Shown here one piece after another: positions 22,708 to 33,559 of a stretch of DNA of 64,000 nucleotides. Every line of letters starts with the position of its first letter. The first letter of the stretch is position 1. Origin of the DNA: Thysanoteuthis rhombus (Eukaryota > Mollusca > Cephalopoda > Oegopsida > Thysanoteuthidae); the NCBI GenBank assembly GCA_963457665.1, contig OY735206.1:29143377-29207376 (forward strand), given 5' to 3'. The translations under genes were made by a program, and so were the position numbers. The notes below the pieces were generated by a model that saw nothing but the letters and a program-made list of their open reading frames with translations, made no database searches and was not told the DNA's origin.

Positions 22708-22744
22708 GCTTTACAGCTTTAAACACAAAATAATTTTTTTTTTA

Positions 22745-23005
22745 ATTTTCATTTTTTTGTGTCACTTTAGTCACTAATTTCCAAATATTTGTCAATGCAA
22801 TTTATGGAATTTTCCAGTGTTTTTCCCCTGTTCACGTGCACTTTGTTACCATGGTACAATGAGTAAATTTTCCCTTTCTGGTGTCATCAATTATTTATCA
22901 TGTAACCGTTTCGGGCATTTAAAAAACAAAACAGTTAAATCAGCATGGCATCCCAGCGATGTTTATCAAACATCACCTCCCTTTCATATATATGTATATA
23001 TATGA
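22745..23005 (-). repeat. Unclassified repeat family C, copy 2
   Basis: Reverse-strand copy. GTAACCGTTTCGGGCATTTA, AAACAGTTA.ATCA.CATGG and CATCCCAGC.ATGTTTATC match 59140-59225 and, inverted, 19590-19670. Confidence 0.7.
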
Positions 23006-23205
23006 CGTCTCTCAATTGACTGAGTAACCCCAGGAAGTCAATTTCTTCATGCATGCGCAGTAATTTCTCCTGTTTTGTTGCAAAGTTGCATCAAGTCCAA
23101 TGCAAATGGTTCTTGAAATATTCAAAATTGCTGGATACTTTCTGCGAAGACTTCGTGTGTACCTCTCTCTCTATATATATACCATAAAGTACTGACACGT
23201 GTGTT

Positions 23206-23255
<50 letters not shown>
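23206..23255. repeat. (GT)n microsatellite
   Basis: About 50 bp of (GT)n. The following 300 bp up to 23560 holds nothing recognised. Confidence 0.95.
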
Positions 23256-23256
<1 letters not shown>

Positions 23257-23564
23257 ACTTTATCATGTTTGGAACTACATATCACAGATACAAAGACATG
23301 TCCGAAATCAGTATGTCTCAAATTACTCATAGTACACAACGATTTTAGGTATATTCGTCTATATAACTTGAGAAAATATAAGTTTTGTCTCAACCACTTT
23401 ATTCTGGAGTCACTCCTGTCTGTATGAACGTTAGTAAAATTTATTTACAAAAGTTTAGTTATAAAAACACGTCCGAGGCAAATTAATTTATATTAGTGTA
23501 CGAGCATATACCAGGGCCTTCTTAATCATTTTTAAAGGGTGTTCATCCCTTTAATTAATTAACA

Positions 23565-24352
23565 ATGAGCAACCTTATATTTGCAGACGACATAGCCCTT
23601 TTTGCAGAGAACCTACACGACCTCCAACTTATGATAGATGAATTAAATGAAGAGAGCAAGAAAGTCAGCCTGAACTTCAGCAAGACGAAGATCATGTGCA
23701 ACAACCACATCGGGGATAAAAACACTAAGATCAAAATCGAGGACACACATCTGGAAGAAGTAGACCACTACATTTACCTAGGAAAATGAATCTCCATGAG
23801 ACCCTCAAAAGAAGAAGAAATCAAGCGAAGAATCACACCAGGATGGCAAGCCTTTGGCAGAGCTAGCTCAACCTTCAAAAATAATAAGATCCCATTAATC
23901 CTAAAGAGAAAGGTGTATAACCAATGCATCCTCCCAATAGTCACTTATGGAGCTGAAACATGGAACTTAACCAAGAGACAGACCCGCAAATTAAAAACCA
24001 TGCAACGTGCACATGAAAGAATAATGCTGGGCCTCACATGGAGAGACCACAAGTACATCCGAGAAAAGACAAGAGTTAGGGACATCATAGAATCCATTAA
24101 AAATCTCAAATGGCGGTGGGCTGGCTATGTTGCAAGAATAGCAGACAATCGATGGACATCGCGACTCACAACATGGATTCCCCGAGACCACATGCGCAAC
24201 TGAGGCCGGCAAAATGTTAGATGGAGAGACGAGCTAGACAAGTTCAGGAAGTACTGGCTCCGTGACGCCCATGATAGAGAAGTGTGTCAAATCCTGGGGA
24301 AGGTCTATGTCCAATGACGGACGCTAAAAGACTGATAATGATGATGATGATG
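23565..24352 (+). mobile_element. RTE-type LINE, 3' part of reverse transcriptase plus tail
   Basis: This is the best-preserved copy in the window. The first frame reads NLIFADDIALFAENLHDLQL, which includes the FADD form of the RT catalytic motif, then HYIYLGK and a stop at 23787. The next frame gives KRRITPGWQAFGRASSTFK, ILPIVTYGAETWNLTKRQ, MLGLTWRD and WRWAGYVARIADNRW, with another stop near 24201. The element ends with CTGATAATGATGATGATGAT at about 24330-24352. RTE elements mobilise by target-primed reverse transcription and end in short repeats like this. The copy is 5'-truncated and carries nonsense mutations, so it is inactive. Confidence 0.9.
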
Positions 24353-24660
24353 ATTTTTATTAGGGGTGGGGGTGAATACATTGAATTTGCCGATGAAGTT
24401 GCGCTTATAAACCTATTGGGACTTGGTGTCACTAGATTGTGTAAGAAACAGTCAGAAGAGCAGAGAGGAATAACATTTATATAAAGGGTCAAAATCACTA
24501 TCCGGTATATTTGGGGGGGGTTCTCTCAGGGCAAAAAATGACCATTCAACAATCAAAACAATTTATTCAAAGTAATAACTATATAATTCATGTATTAACT
24601 TCTGTTTCTCTCACATTAACTTTGCACATCTTTCTCACTTTTGTGAACCATTTTAAACAT
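24353..24660. other. No recognised feature
   Basis: It contains a GGGGGGGG run at 24511-24518. Nothing else was recognised. Confidence 0.5.
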
Positions 24661-24830
24661 TGAACCCGCGTCCACCAGGAAGCATCTCTCTACTCTATGG
24701 CTGTGAGCATGAATATTTGTACACATATATGTGTGGCGGGATTCCCATTTTGCCGACAGTATGTATACATCATTATATTGGTCAGTTTGTAAGACTTCTT
24801 CCTGGTGGACGCGGTTTCGAGTCCTGCATG
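24661..24830. repeat. Inverted pair of short tRNA-like/SINE-head segments
   Basis: AACCCGCGTCCACCAGGAAG (24663-24682) is the near-perfect reverse complement of CTTCCTGGTGGACGCGGTT (24798-24816). Each arm runs outward into a B-box-like GGTT(T)C(G/A)A motif. This suggests two SINE heads in head-to-head orientation. The spacer is ~115 bp. Confidence 0.5.
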
Positions 24831-25104
24831 ACGCTCATTTTCTTTATTCAATTATACAGTCAGCTGTTCGATTCCCTACTCGGTTAAATCCGGTACCGGA
24901 AGGAATATGCTTCCAATTGAATTGTCTTTACAATCATCACATTCTGTTGGACATGAATTGCCCAATCTAATGATACATATATATGTGTGTGTGTGTGTGT
25001 GTGTTGTGGAAAGTTGACAATATGGAAACGGAACAAGAATTGAGACTTCTTAGATCGTCTCAATGTTTTTATTAAAAAGTGTAATATACGCATATATATA
25101 ATTA

Positions 25105-25190
25105 GTAATTGTGTCATCCGTAGACAGCTGTTCCGTCGTAATACAACTCTTCAGTGAGGATATAGACTCCATATCCCTTCCAGTACCGCT
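25105..25190 (+). repeat. Unclassified short repeat family H, copy 1
   Basis: About 80 bp beginning ATTGTGTCATCCGTAGACAG and including ACAACTCTTCAGTG and CC.TCCAGTA. It is shared with 28128-28208. Both copies lie next to (GT)n or (AT)n tracts (here 24981-25003), suggesting that the family carries or seeds a microsatellite. Confidence 0.65.
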
Positions 25191-25244
25191 AGGTGGGGTT
25201 TCCGGACTCGGGGGCAGATGCTCTACCCCTGCCATATATATGCT

Positions 25245-25705
25245 TGAAAAATTAATCCTAAAAAGAAGGGTGTACAACCAATGCATCCTCCCAATAGTCA
25301 CTTATGGAGATGAAACGTAGAACCTAACCAAGAGACAGATCCACAAATTGAGAACCATGCAACGTGCGCATGAGAGAATTATGCTGGGCCTCACATGGAG
25401 AGACCACAAGACAGCACAGTACATTTGGAAGGAGACAGGAGTCAGGGACATCATAGAGTCCATTAAAAATCTCGAATGGCAGTGGGCTGGCTATGTTGCA
25501 AGAATGGCTGTCGACCGATGGACATTGCGACTCACGACATGGATCCCAAGAGATCACATGCGCAACCGAGGCCGACAGAGTATTAGATGGAGAGACGATC
25601 TAGACAAATTCAGAAAGTACTGGCTCTGCGACACCCATGATAGAGAAGTGTGGCGAATCCTGAGGAAGGTTTATGTCCAACGACGGACGTTGGAAGACCG
25701 ATAAT
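25245..25705 (+). mobile_element. RTE-type LINE 3' fragment
   Basis: It overlaps the 23.9-24.3 kb copy at high similarity: NQCILPIVTYG, QRAHERIMLGLTWRDHK, VRDIIESIKNLEWQWAGYVA, RGRQSIRWRDDLDKFRKYW, VQRRTLEDR. The frame from 25348 to 25704 is open for 118 codons, unusually intact for this window. The 5' part is missing, and the GAT tail is reduced to CGATAATG. Confidence 0.85.
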
Positions 25706-26120
25706 GCTTACCATGATCAGTATTTAGCCATTGAGAAGATTTTCACTGATGAGCCATAACAGTTATCACCCGGAAACTAGGCCAGAACATTTCCGAAACG
25801 GCAGAGATTGTGGCGTGCTCACGTTCAGCTGTGGTGAGTGCCAACTGACAGTGAACCGAGGAGGGAAAAATCATCAACCGCTAAGACATTAAACGGCATC
25901 GATGCGAGAAGTTAAGTACGATCCAACGGAAGGGGTGCTATGGCACAAATTGCAGATAGCTTTAACCAAGTTGAAGGAAGGAATGCGTTACAACCTACAG
26001 TTAATCGGCCATTGTTCCTCGATGAATTTCAATGATACTTTTTGAAAGGGTGGTCCCTGGGCCATGAAAGAACTGATTACATTTTGGGGCTGATTCACCT
26101 GGCTGGTTATGTATTTATCG
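25706..26120. other. No recognised feature
   Basis: Anonymous sequence. The text near 25780 resembles a short helix-turn-helix-like fragment of a transposase, but too little is readable to call it. Confidence 0.4.
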
Positions 26121-26420
26121 CACGTACGGGCCGGACCAATGAAGCTATTGAACTGAAATTTTCACTATTTACTCCTTATTATATCCCAAAAAACGTTTCG
26201 TTTTGTTTGTTTTTTTTAAATCTCCCCAATAGGTTTTCTCAGTGGGGCTTCAATTTGTCATGTAAATTTACACTAAATTGGTCCCATAGTTTGTTTTCAC
26301 GGTTGTTTTTTGAAAATTCGAAATCTTTTAGTGATCACAACCCAACAAAAAGCGAAAAAAGTAATTTGACCACCCCTTTTTCCAATTTTTGATTGATCAT
26401 CACAGCATGCTGCCAAAGAT
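26121..26420 (+). repeat. Unclassified repeat family A, copy
   Basis: Landmarks are CAATGAAGCTATTGAACTG, TACACTAAATTGGTCCC, GAAAATTCGAAATCTTTTAG, TGATCACAACCCAACAAAAA and CCAATTTTTGATTGATCA. They occur in the same order as at 43830-44135 and 55620-55955. Confidence 0.75.
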
Positions 26421-26872
26421 ATCTTTCTTCTTCTTCTTCTACCAATTTTTCTTCTCTGGTTCTTCTATTCTCGTCTACCTTGGTCTTTTCTCTTACACTT
26501 CCCTGATATTTATTAACCTCGGCTTATTACAGCAAAAATTAGGGTAAACGGTCGAGGAATAGCTGTTACGCCAGTATTCTAATTAGAAAATCTGCATCCA
26601 AGTTCCTCTTTCTTTTTTATAGCCTCAAACGGCGACCCTTGACATCGTTTGGATATTTATTGTCTATTTCAGCGCTGAGGCAGGCCATTTCTTCAACTAT
26701 TTTTTCTACTTCTCCCTCCTTCTTCTCCTGTAATTCTACTTTTCAGTCTATTTTCCTCTTCAAAATATCTGTCATTATATGAAGTGCGTCTGAAAGTATC
26801 AATATAAACGAGAAAACAGTCTAGCCAGGGAAATGCCCCAAGATACTCTACTTGGGATCTCATACTTAGAGT

Positions 26873-27032
26873 AATCCGCTCGGATGGTGTAATGAGTAGC
26901 GCACACAGGTGGTCACAGGTTCGATTCCCGTAACGAGTGAAGAGCGTGGAAAGTTCTTCATGGGTCAGATTTTCCTGCGCACTCAGCAACTAATTGAGTA
27001 CACTCTTAGCTGTGTGATTACGGTGGAAGGTA
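26873..27032 (+). repeat. tRNA-derived SINE with conserved central body, copy 1
   Basis: The head carries an A-box-like GGATGGTGTAATGAGTAGC and a good B-box, GGTTCGATTCC (26923-26933). The body starts CCTGCGCACTCAGC (26974-26987) and continues TGAGTACACTCTTAGCTG. The body aligns closely with the inverted copy at 50522-50672, although the heads differ more. Coleoid genomes are known to carry SINEs with a shared central domain. Assignment to that superfamily is inference. Confidence 0.75.
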
Positions 27033-27615
27033 TGTAAGCTGCTGCCTTTTGAAGGACCTAGAGGACCATACCTTGACATCAAAAGGGTTTGCTTTAGGAG
27101 TGGCGCCCGCAAATTCACTTTACCTGGGTACACAACGGTGGAATCTGTTTCGGTTGCGCCTGTTGAATAAATATGGGACCTCACACACTCATCTCCCCGT
27201 CACTACCAGCTTTCAAAACACTGTAGGATCAACATTAAAAGCAGCATCGTGCTCTTCTTAATCTTGTTAACAGTTTGAGACCTTTTAGGGATGAATCAGA
27301 GTTCGCAGGGATCCAGCTCTGCACTGTAAGAGGAGGCTTGAAGAGCTGGGTGATGTGATTTTTTGACCCAACAGAATCTGCACCAGACGTGAATAATGAA
27401 CAAGCTCAGTCAATCAATGAAAATCCCACAGTTCCCTCCATGGCACCTCATTACCGATCGACTAAGCCCCTGCCCCCTATTCACTTGTTTGCAGTGTGAG
27501 TTCTCTTCTGACTAGTTTCCAAGCTACATAAAAGCAGCGCAACCAGTTCTCGGGATATTCAAAATGGATGTATATTTTCTCGGTAGACATTGAAAGGTTA
27601 ACGATTCAATTATGA
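27033..27615. other. No recognised gene
   Basis: Relatively GC-balanced DNA between the SINE and a pyrimidine tract. No family was recognised, and it may include the SINE's variable 3' end. Confidence 0.45.
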
Positions 27616-27619
27616 CTCT

Positions 27620-27797
27620 AATCCTCTTTTTCTTTTCCTTCCTTTTAGTTTTCCTTCTTTTCTTTTCCTTTTTTTTTTTTTTTCCTCTTCTTTTAATTTT
27701 GTTCTTTCGGATCATCGTCTTGTTATCTTTTTTCATTCCTTTTCTTCTCATTTTTTCCAAAACTTGTATCCATGTATCTATCTATCCATCCATTATT

Positions 27798-27844
<47 letters not shown>
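27620..27844. repeat. Polypyrimidine tract and (GT)n microsatellite
   Basis: About 27620-27765 is almost entirely C and T with TTTTCCTT units, a mirror-symmetric composition that could form triplex DNA. (GT)n follows at 27805-27844. Confidence 0.85.
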
Positions 27845-27846
<2 letters not shown>

Positions 27847-28065
27847 CAATGAAAATGTTGAAATTTGGTGTATGATAATGGTTAAGTTTTGTTTTGCTAT
27901 ATTCGGCGAAACTAAGGTTAACCATTGTCATATACCAAATTTCTACCCTTTATTGAAATGGTGTCTCTACTCGAAGAATCGAACACTCTTGGAATAAAGA
28001 AATAATAGAAAATATATAAATGATTTGTTTTTATATTTCTGATTTGCACACACACGTGCCTCCCC

Positions 28066-28066
28066 C

Positions 28067-28120
<54 letters not shown>
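28066..28120. repeat. (CT)n(AT)n microsatellite
   Basis: A CT tract runs into a short AT tract just upstream of a family H repeat. Confidence 0.95.
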
Positions 28121-28121
<1 letters not shown>

Positions 28122-28127
28122 GTTGTT

Positions 28128-28208
28128 ATTATTGTGTCATCCATAGACAGCTGTTTCGTTGTATTACAACTCTTCAGTGTGGCTATAGACTATCCATTAT
28201 CCCATCCA
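28128..28208 (+). repeat. Unclassified short repeat family H, copy 2
   Basis: ATTGTGTCATCCATAGACAG, ACAACTCTTCAGTG and ATCCAGTA match the copy at 25105-25190. It is bounded on both sides by (AT)n. Confidence 0.65.

Positions 28209-28285
<77 letters not shown>
28209..28285. repeat. (AT)n microsatellite
   Basis: About 76 bp of perfect (AT)n. The DNA from 28286 to about 28690 holds no recognised feature, followed by an AGT-rich run at 28699-28740. Confidence 0.95.
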
Positions 28286-28289
<4 letters not shown>

Positions 28290-29024
28290 CTTTTCTTTTA
28301 GTAAATTATTCTTGTTTTCTTACAAGTGACCAAATTTTTGGTTCCAATGATTATAAGGGATCCCTAAAAGATAAAAGGGTTTTGGATTGTACTATCAGCT
28401 GTTTTCTATATCAGGGTGGAGTTGTTTAATATCGTGGGATTGTTGAATATCACGTTAGAATCGCATTCATTCAATAAAGATTCGTTCACAAAAACAAGAA
28501 AGATGTATGAAAAGAAAATTGCTACCAAAATATATATATGTATCATACATATGTCCGTCTTCGTATTTATCTATCGATCTTTCGCTACTTCAGCATCTCT
28601 TTTTAATTTCTTCCTTGAGACAAAATTCTGTTTTCACTATGTTTTTATTTTTCTATCTGTTCTTGGCAATATCATGGTTGGTTTTATCATTCTTATTAGA
28701 AGTAGTAGTAGTGGTAGTAGTAGTAGCAGTAGTTGTAGTGCCATTTTTGCTCTTCTATTATAGTCCCTTTCATCGCTCTCGTTGTCACCCTATTATCAGG
28801 GTCATTGTCGCCACCATCCACCCAACCACCACCATCATGCAGTTATAGACACCCACGCCTCCATTAACAACGACAGCAACGAGAACAAATTGCTTTTAAA
28901 ATCATCCAACCGTCTAGTTTTATTTTAAGAAATTGCAAATGGCGATTTTTTTTTTTTTTTCAAAGAAAATTGTTTTTGTTGCTTTATGAAATTTTTTCTT
29001 ATGTCTGGACATTTTTACCAGCTA

Positions 29025-29036
29025 TTATTATTATTA

Positions 29037-29116
<80 letters not shown>

Positions 29117-29210
29117 GTCATGGTTGATGATGATGATCATGATGATGATGATCATGATGATGATCATGATGATGATCATGATGATCATGATCATGATGAT
29201 CATGATGCCT
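29025..29210. repeat. (ATT)n array followed by GATGATCAT array
   Basis: About 94 bp of (ATT)n is followed at 29121-29208 by ATG/ATC units that create repeated TGATCA and TCATGA palindromes. Poly-Ile, poly-Leu and poly-Asn ORFs here are artefacts. Confidence 0.95.
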
Positions 29211-29815
29211 CATTTTTTTTTGTTCCTAACACACACATGTGTGTAGGTGGGGACGTACATGTATCTATGCATGAATGTATAACATTCTCTTTCTTTTCTG
29301 GGATGGAGGGGTGAATTGAAAAGGGGGGTGAATATTTGACGTCAAAAAAGTCGAGATGGATGAAAGGGTACACGGGGTAGGAGGAACGGAAATTCCTCAA
29401 CAAATCGTTTCTCCCTTCTCCTTTCTCCTTTTTTTGTCTCTCTTTTTTTTTTTAGTACCAGGAAAACGAAGAGAGAGAGGAAACAATTAAAGAGCCAGGC
29501 GTTGTCTTCTTCCGACGAGACGCGGGAAATCTTATGAATTTGGACTTCCCGGAAATGACTTCGGGTGACAATCAACAACACCCGAGAGAAGAAGACAATA
29601 ATGCGACGTGGTTTTGCACGATAAAAAAAAGACAGCCATAATCTGTTTCTATTTAGGGAACGCAAATGCAGCATGGAGATGCAAATGACGTAACGATTCA
29701 AGGTGCGGACAATGGAATTGGTGAGCAGAGTTCAAACCTGGTCAAGGCTGTTTCACTCTACTTTATTACCCTTGGGAAAAGCATGAACTAGTCTCTTCTC
29801 CACATTGCCATGGAT
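29211..29815. other. No gene; holds a 41 bp segment duplicated at 34241
   Basis: The segment 29263-29303 (begins ATCTATGCATGAATGTATAA) recurs at 34241-34281 with one mismatch. The 119-residue minus-strand ORF at 29342-29701 has no recognisable domain. Confidence 0.6.
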
Positions 29816-30010
29816 AAAAATAGCAGGGCAGACTGAGCTCAATAACTTGGAAGGCAGGCAGTTTGTGGATTCGAAACCAGGAGCTGGAATCCCTTAGACT
29901 GTCCGACTTTGACTTCAGTCTCGTTCTGGCCACTTTTACCAAGGCATTGGTGCCAAACTATTTCGGTCCTTGACCTTCCTTTGGAAACGTCCATGGCAGG
30001 AAACATGCTG
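29816..30010 (+). repeat. Probable tRNA-derived SINE
   Basis: CAGGGCAGACTGAGCTCAAT supplies an A-box-like region, and GGATTCGAAACCAGG (29868-29882) a B-box-like motif. TAGCAGGGCAGACTG recurs inverted at about 38405-38425, supporting a dispersed family. Confidence 0.45.
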
Positions 30011-30860
30011 CATACAATCCTAATCAGGTCTGTCCCCTGAACAACAAGCTGAAATCGAGGACTTTCAGAGTGCAGTTTTTCGAGACTCGAAGATGCTACG
30101 CGTAACTGCAACATAAAGAATGAATTTACCCGCTGGTTTGAATCTCATGGCTTTGCTTCTTTTCTTCTTGTCTACTGAAGGCCAGATCATGCATATAAAC
30201 TTCATATATGTTGTCACGATATAACTAAACACCAATGAATTAGTGTCTGAGAAACAAGGCCTCCGATGGAGAATGGACAACCAGTGCATTGCACCGGGGT
30301 CCTAAGGGCCAAGAGAAGCGAGAGTTTCTTAGGTAGAGCTGTACATCGAAACTAAGTCGATATGATGTGTCCATTTATAAAATAGGTGAACTCTATTGTC
30401 CACCAAACTAACATATTATGTCGAGCTAAAAGTGTTATTGCTGGTGAACACTGGCTAAAGGACGAAGGTTTGTGTGCAGTGTATGCATGAGGGGGGGGCG
30501 TGAACAACTTTTCACCCTCTCAGTCCCGAAGAAGAAAAACATTTCTGAGATCTGTTGCGTTCGGAAAGGCTAGCTTTTTTTTTTTTTTTTTTGATGACGC
30601 ATCATTTTCCCTTCGACAACCTTCTATCATCTTCCGGTAGAACTTTTATCTTAATTCGTGGGAGTGCAGTCTTGTTATCCATTGATTCTACTACATAAAT
30701 GGAGATTACATGTAGCTGATATTTGGTATGGACAAAGATTCTTTTGAGTGCTCATTGAGAATCGCATTCACGTCAGTAGCGATTGCTTGCAAAATACGCT
30801 TGCTTACGATTGTTTTACGGTGAGAAGTCTTTAAATGATGTTTACCACGGGTCTGCAAAA
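30011..30860. other. No recognised feature
   Basis: It contains G and T homopolymers near 30491 and 30576. No gene or repeat family was assigned. Confidence 0.5.
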
Positions 30861-31165
30861 TTCATCGTAGTAAATTCGTCGTTAAGAAGTAATTACATCG
30901 CCTATAATTTCATCGCCTGATGAATTCATCGCAAGTTAATTCCATCACGATGAAATACATATCCAATCATTATTCATACATAATATTCAAGTGTTATTTA
31001 TGCAGCAGGCTTATCGTCGGGAGAAATCTACTGATGATGTATTGATTCGCGATGTAATTGCCTTCCAATGAAATTACCGGTAATTTATTAACTGTGATGT
31101 AATAACTCGCGATAAATTTACTGCAACTAATTTGATGAGATCAGTTTACTGCGATGAATGTCCTT
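30861..31165. repeat. Inverted array of ATTCATCGC-like motifs
   Basis: The left half (30861-30955) carries about six units of the form TTCATCG, TTCGTCG, TACATCGCC, TTCATCGCC, TTCATCGCAAG and TTCCATCACG. The right half (31030-31165) carries about six reversed units such as CGATGTAATT, CAATGAAATT, TGATGTAATA, CGATAAATTT and CGATGAATG. Spacing is ~15-20 bp and the orientation flips near 30990. It may be a foldback transposon with subrepeated ends. Confidence 0.7.
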
Positions 31166-31339
31166 TTGATCCATTTACTAAGCTAGGTTTAAAACGTCCA
31201 AAGCCACTAGCAAACTCGTCAAAGAGACGATTTTGCTTACTACCAGGCTGCGATACCTGGGGGTGAAAGTTGTTTCTTGCTAAAGAGCTATTAAACTTAC
31301 TCTATATAATCTACTTATCTAATGAACAGTGTGCTTTTA

Positions 31340-31520
31340 GGGGTCTCTTTTCGTAGCCATCGGCTCTTCCACTTGAAGATAACAAATTTGCTGACAAAAA
31401 TATCTCCCACCAACCATTTTAAATAATGGATGATTGCAATGAGAAATCATTGAACAGAATTCAGATACAGATAGTCCCTGCGTTTCGAAAGTTAGCTTTA
31501 CGCCACTTTTTCGTTTTGTT
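31340..31520 (+). repeat. Unclassified repeat family K, copy 1
   Basis: CTCTTCCACTT.AA, AACAAATTTGCTGACAAAAA, ACCATTTTAAATAATG, AGAATTCAGATACAGATAG and TCCCTGCGTTTCGAAA appear in the same order as at 58070-58320. A minus-strand copy lies at 52905-53285. Confidence 0.7.
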
Positions 31521-31884
31521 CTAGTTTTTGTTTTTTTGTTTGTTTTTGTTTTTTTTGTTTTTTTTTTACTCAGCATGACACAGCGTCCTAACCATTGTTT
31601 GGTTTTTAAAAAAACCTCTACATTTAAAGTAACTATAATTTCTTTTTACGTCATTTCGGCTCACAAACACCTTCTATAAGAATGCTCTAGCTTTGGATAG
31701 TACAGGAAACTTAGATATCTATGATTTCTTTTTCCGAAGGAATTAACAAGTATATTCATAATTGACATATTTATAACCATTTAGCAACAAAATTCAATAA
31801 AAATAGGAAACAGAAAAGTGTTGAACCAAACATCTACCATTCAGAAATTGCTTTAAATTGGGAAGACAGCTGAATTAAGTTATC
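31521..31884. other. No recognised feature
   Basis: T/G homopolymeric stretch followed by anonymous AT-rich DNA. Confidence 0.5.
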
Positions 31885-32345
31885 ATCATCAGCGGCAGCA
31901 GCCTTTTGATGTCTTTCGTTAGACATAGACCTCCCCCAAGATTCGCCAGACGCCTCTATCGTGGCCGTCACGGGGCCAATACTTTCGAAACTTGTCTACT
32001 TCTTCGCTACATGAACAACCCATGGCCATCTGAGTTTTCTGGTGGCTTCTATGATATCTCTGACTCCCGTTTTTCTCTGATATTGTATGCTGTCAAATGA
32101 TCTCTCCATGTCAAGCCGAGCATGATTGTCTCGTGAGCACATAGGATGGTTCCCAGTTTGAGAGTCAGTTTTTTGTTCAGGTTCCATGTTTCAGCTTCAT
32201 AGATGACAATCGCGAGGACGTATTCGTGATATACCCTTTGTCTTGAGTACTAATGGGACTTCCTTGTTCTTGAAGGTCGAGCTAGAGCGAATCTTTGTCT
32301 GATTTATTCTTTTAAGAATTTCGTTGTCCTAGGTCGACGTAGTGG
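31885..32345 (-). mobile_element. RTE-type LINE 3' fragment
   Basis: It opens with ATCATCATCAGCGG (the inverted GAT tail). On the minus strand it carries text matching RRPWVVHVAKK, GVRDIIEATRKLRWP, MLGLTWRD and, at the far end, the CCTAGGTCGACGTAGTGG block equivalent to VDHYIYLG. There are many stops. Confidence 0.8.
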
Positions 32346-32689
32346 CTTACATTTCGATTGTGATTGTTATGTCTTTGTCCTCAACATTTTATTGTACATA
32401 ATATTTTTACTGAAATCTAGGTGACCGTCATTAAGTCATCATAGAGACAATCTGGGCCTAAATAACACTCCATACTGTCCTCACTACACTAAAAAAAAAA
32501 ACCACACGACCCTTCATCTTCTTCATGACAGTCATTATAGACTGATCCATAACATACAACATTCTTTCACTCTGTCAGCTTTATCAGGAGGTACAGCTGG
32601 GCCGACAAAAAAGAAAAGAAGATTTTTAATTTGTTTGGGGTTCTTTGGGGCTGGGGTCAAATCCAAATTGGTTGTGTGAACCAATATAT
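32346..32689. other. No recognised feature, possibly RTE-derived at left
   Basis: The first ~100 bp may continue the RTE frame upstream, but similarity fades. The remainder is anonymous. Confidence 0.4.
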
Positions 32690-32790
32690 AAAATTCACTT
32701 TCCCGTACCGTGATTTGAACTCACCACTAACAGATTGTTACGAAGCTGTCTTACTGATTGAGCTAAACTGCCAAGTCTTAGATGTTAGCT
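32690..32790 (-). repeat. tRNA-derived SINE head
   Basis: The minus strand has TTTAGCTCAATCAGTAAGA (A-box) and GTGAGTTCAAATCACGG (B-box) separated by ~30 bp, the normal tRNA layout. There is no tRNA-like closing acceptor stem, so it reads as a SINE or tRNA pseudogene. Confidence 0.65.
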
Positions 32791-32959
32791 GTGTCTTTTC
32801 GGATGTCCACATCTGCCTTATGTACAGAAGGTCTTGGGTTCGCTTTCCATTTTCTTTTTTCTAGATATTAACGGAAATTTATCATACTGATACGCAATGG
32901 CTTATCTCATTCTAATGAATAACAAATTTATACAGAAATATATATGCATATATCCTTAT

Positions 32960-32962
<3 letters not shown>

Positions 32963-33002
<40 letters not shown>
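32963..33002. repeat. (GT)n microsatellite
   Basis: About 40 bp of (GT)n after a short AT run. Confidence 0.95.
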
Positions 33003-33004
<2 letters not shown>

Positions 33005-33052
33005 TGCAAAAGTTATAGTAATGCTGAGGTTTGTGAAACACTCCTTCTGGAC

Positions 33053-33270
33053 CAGTGGTCTCTAACCATCGGACTGCGGACCAGTATCGATCTGTAAATC
33101 ATATACCAACGGCCTGCGACGAAACAATAAGATATAATTTTTTTTCCTTGGATCTTAATATAAAATCCGTTAGAGAAACATTTTTAAAAGCGAAATTGAA
33201 TGTACTAGCAACTTATAAGTGAGTTATAGTTAACTTGTCTTTATACATTACGGAAGTAAATCTTCATTAT
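33053..33270 (+). mobile_element. hAT-type MITE (family G), copy 2, right-truncated
   Basis: It begins CAGTGGTCTCTAACC. The interior shares GGATCTTAATATAAA, ACTAGCAACTTATAAGTGA and GTTAACTTGTC with 13826-14122. The right terminus is missing where the LINE relic region begins. Confidence 0.6.
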
Positions 33271-33559
33271 TGGAAGAAGCTCAAGTACCTGAACCTCTAT
33301 ATCATTCAACGAAGACATGAAAGGTTCCCCCAGAATCTGGAGAATCCTAAAAGACATGGCTTCAAATTTTACTGTGAAGCCAATCAAGACCAGATTAAGT
33401 GATAGGTGAGGAAAAAATTATGTTATGCTCCCTCTAAAAAATATACTTGCGATGTGACGGATCTGAGAGATAATGGCCTTGCCATACGTGGTCTTAAACT
33501 TTTTAACGGTTTATTGCTGCGTATCAAGAACGTAACTGGTGTCAAAACCTGAGAGATGA

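Noticed and set aside
28970..29314. Poly-Ile/Asp, poly-Leu/Met and poly-Asn ORFs
   Set aside because: These are translations of (ATT)n and GAT arrays.
29342..29701. 119-codon minus-strand ORF
   Set aside because: It has no recognisable domain, a long basic tail from a purine-rich tract, and no splice or conservation evidence.
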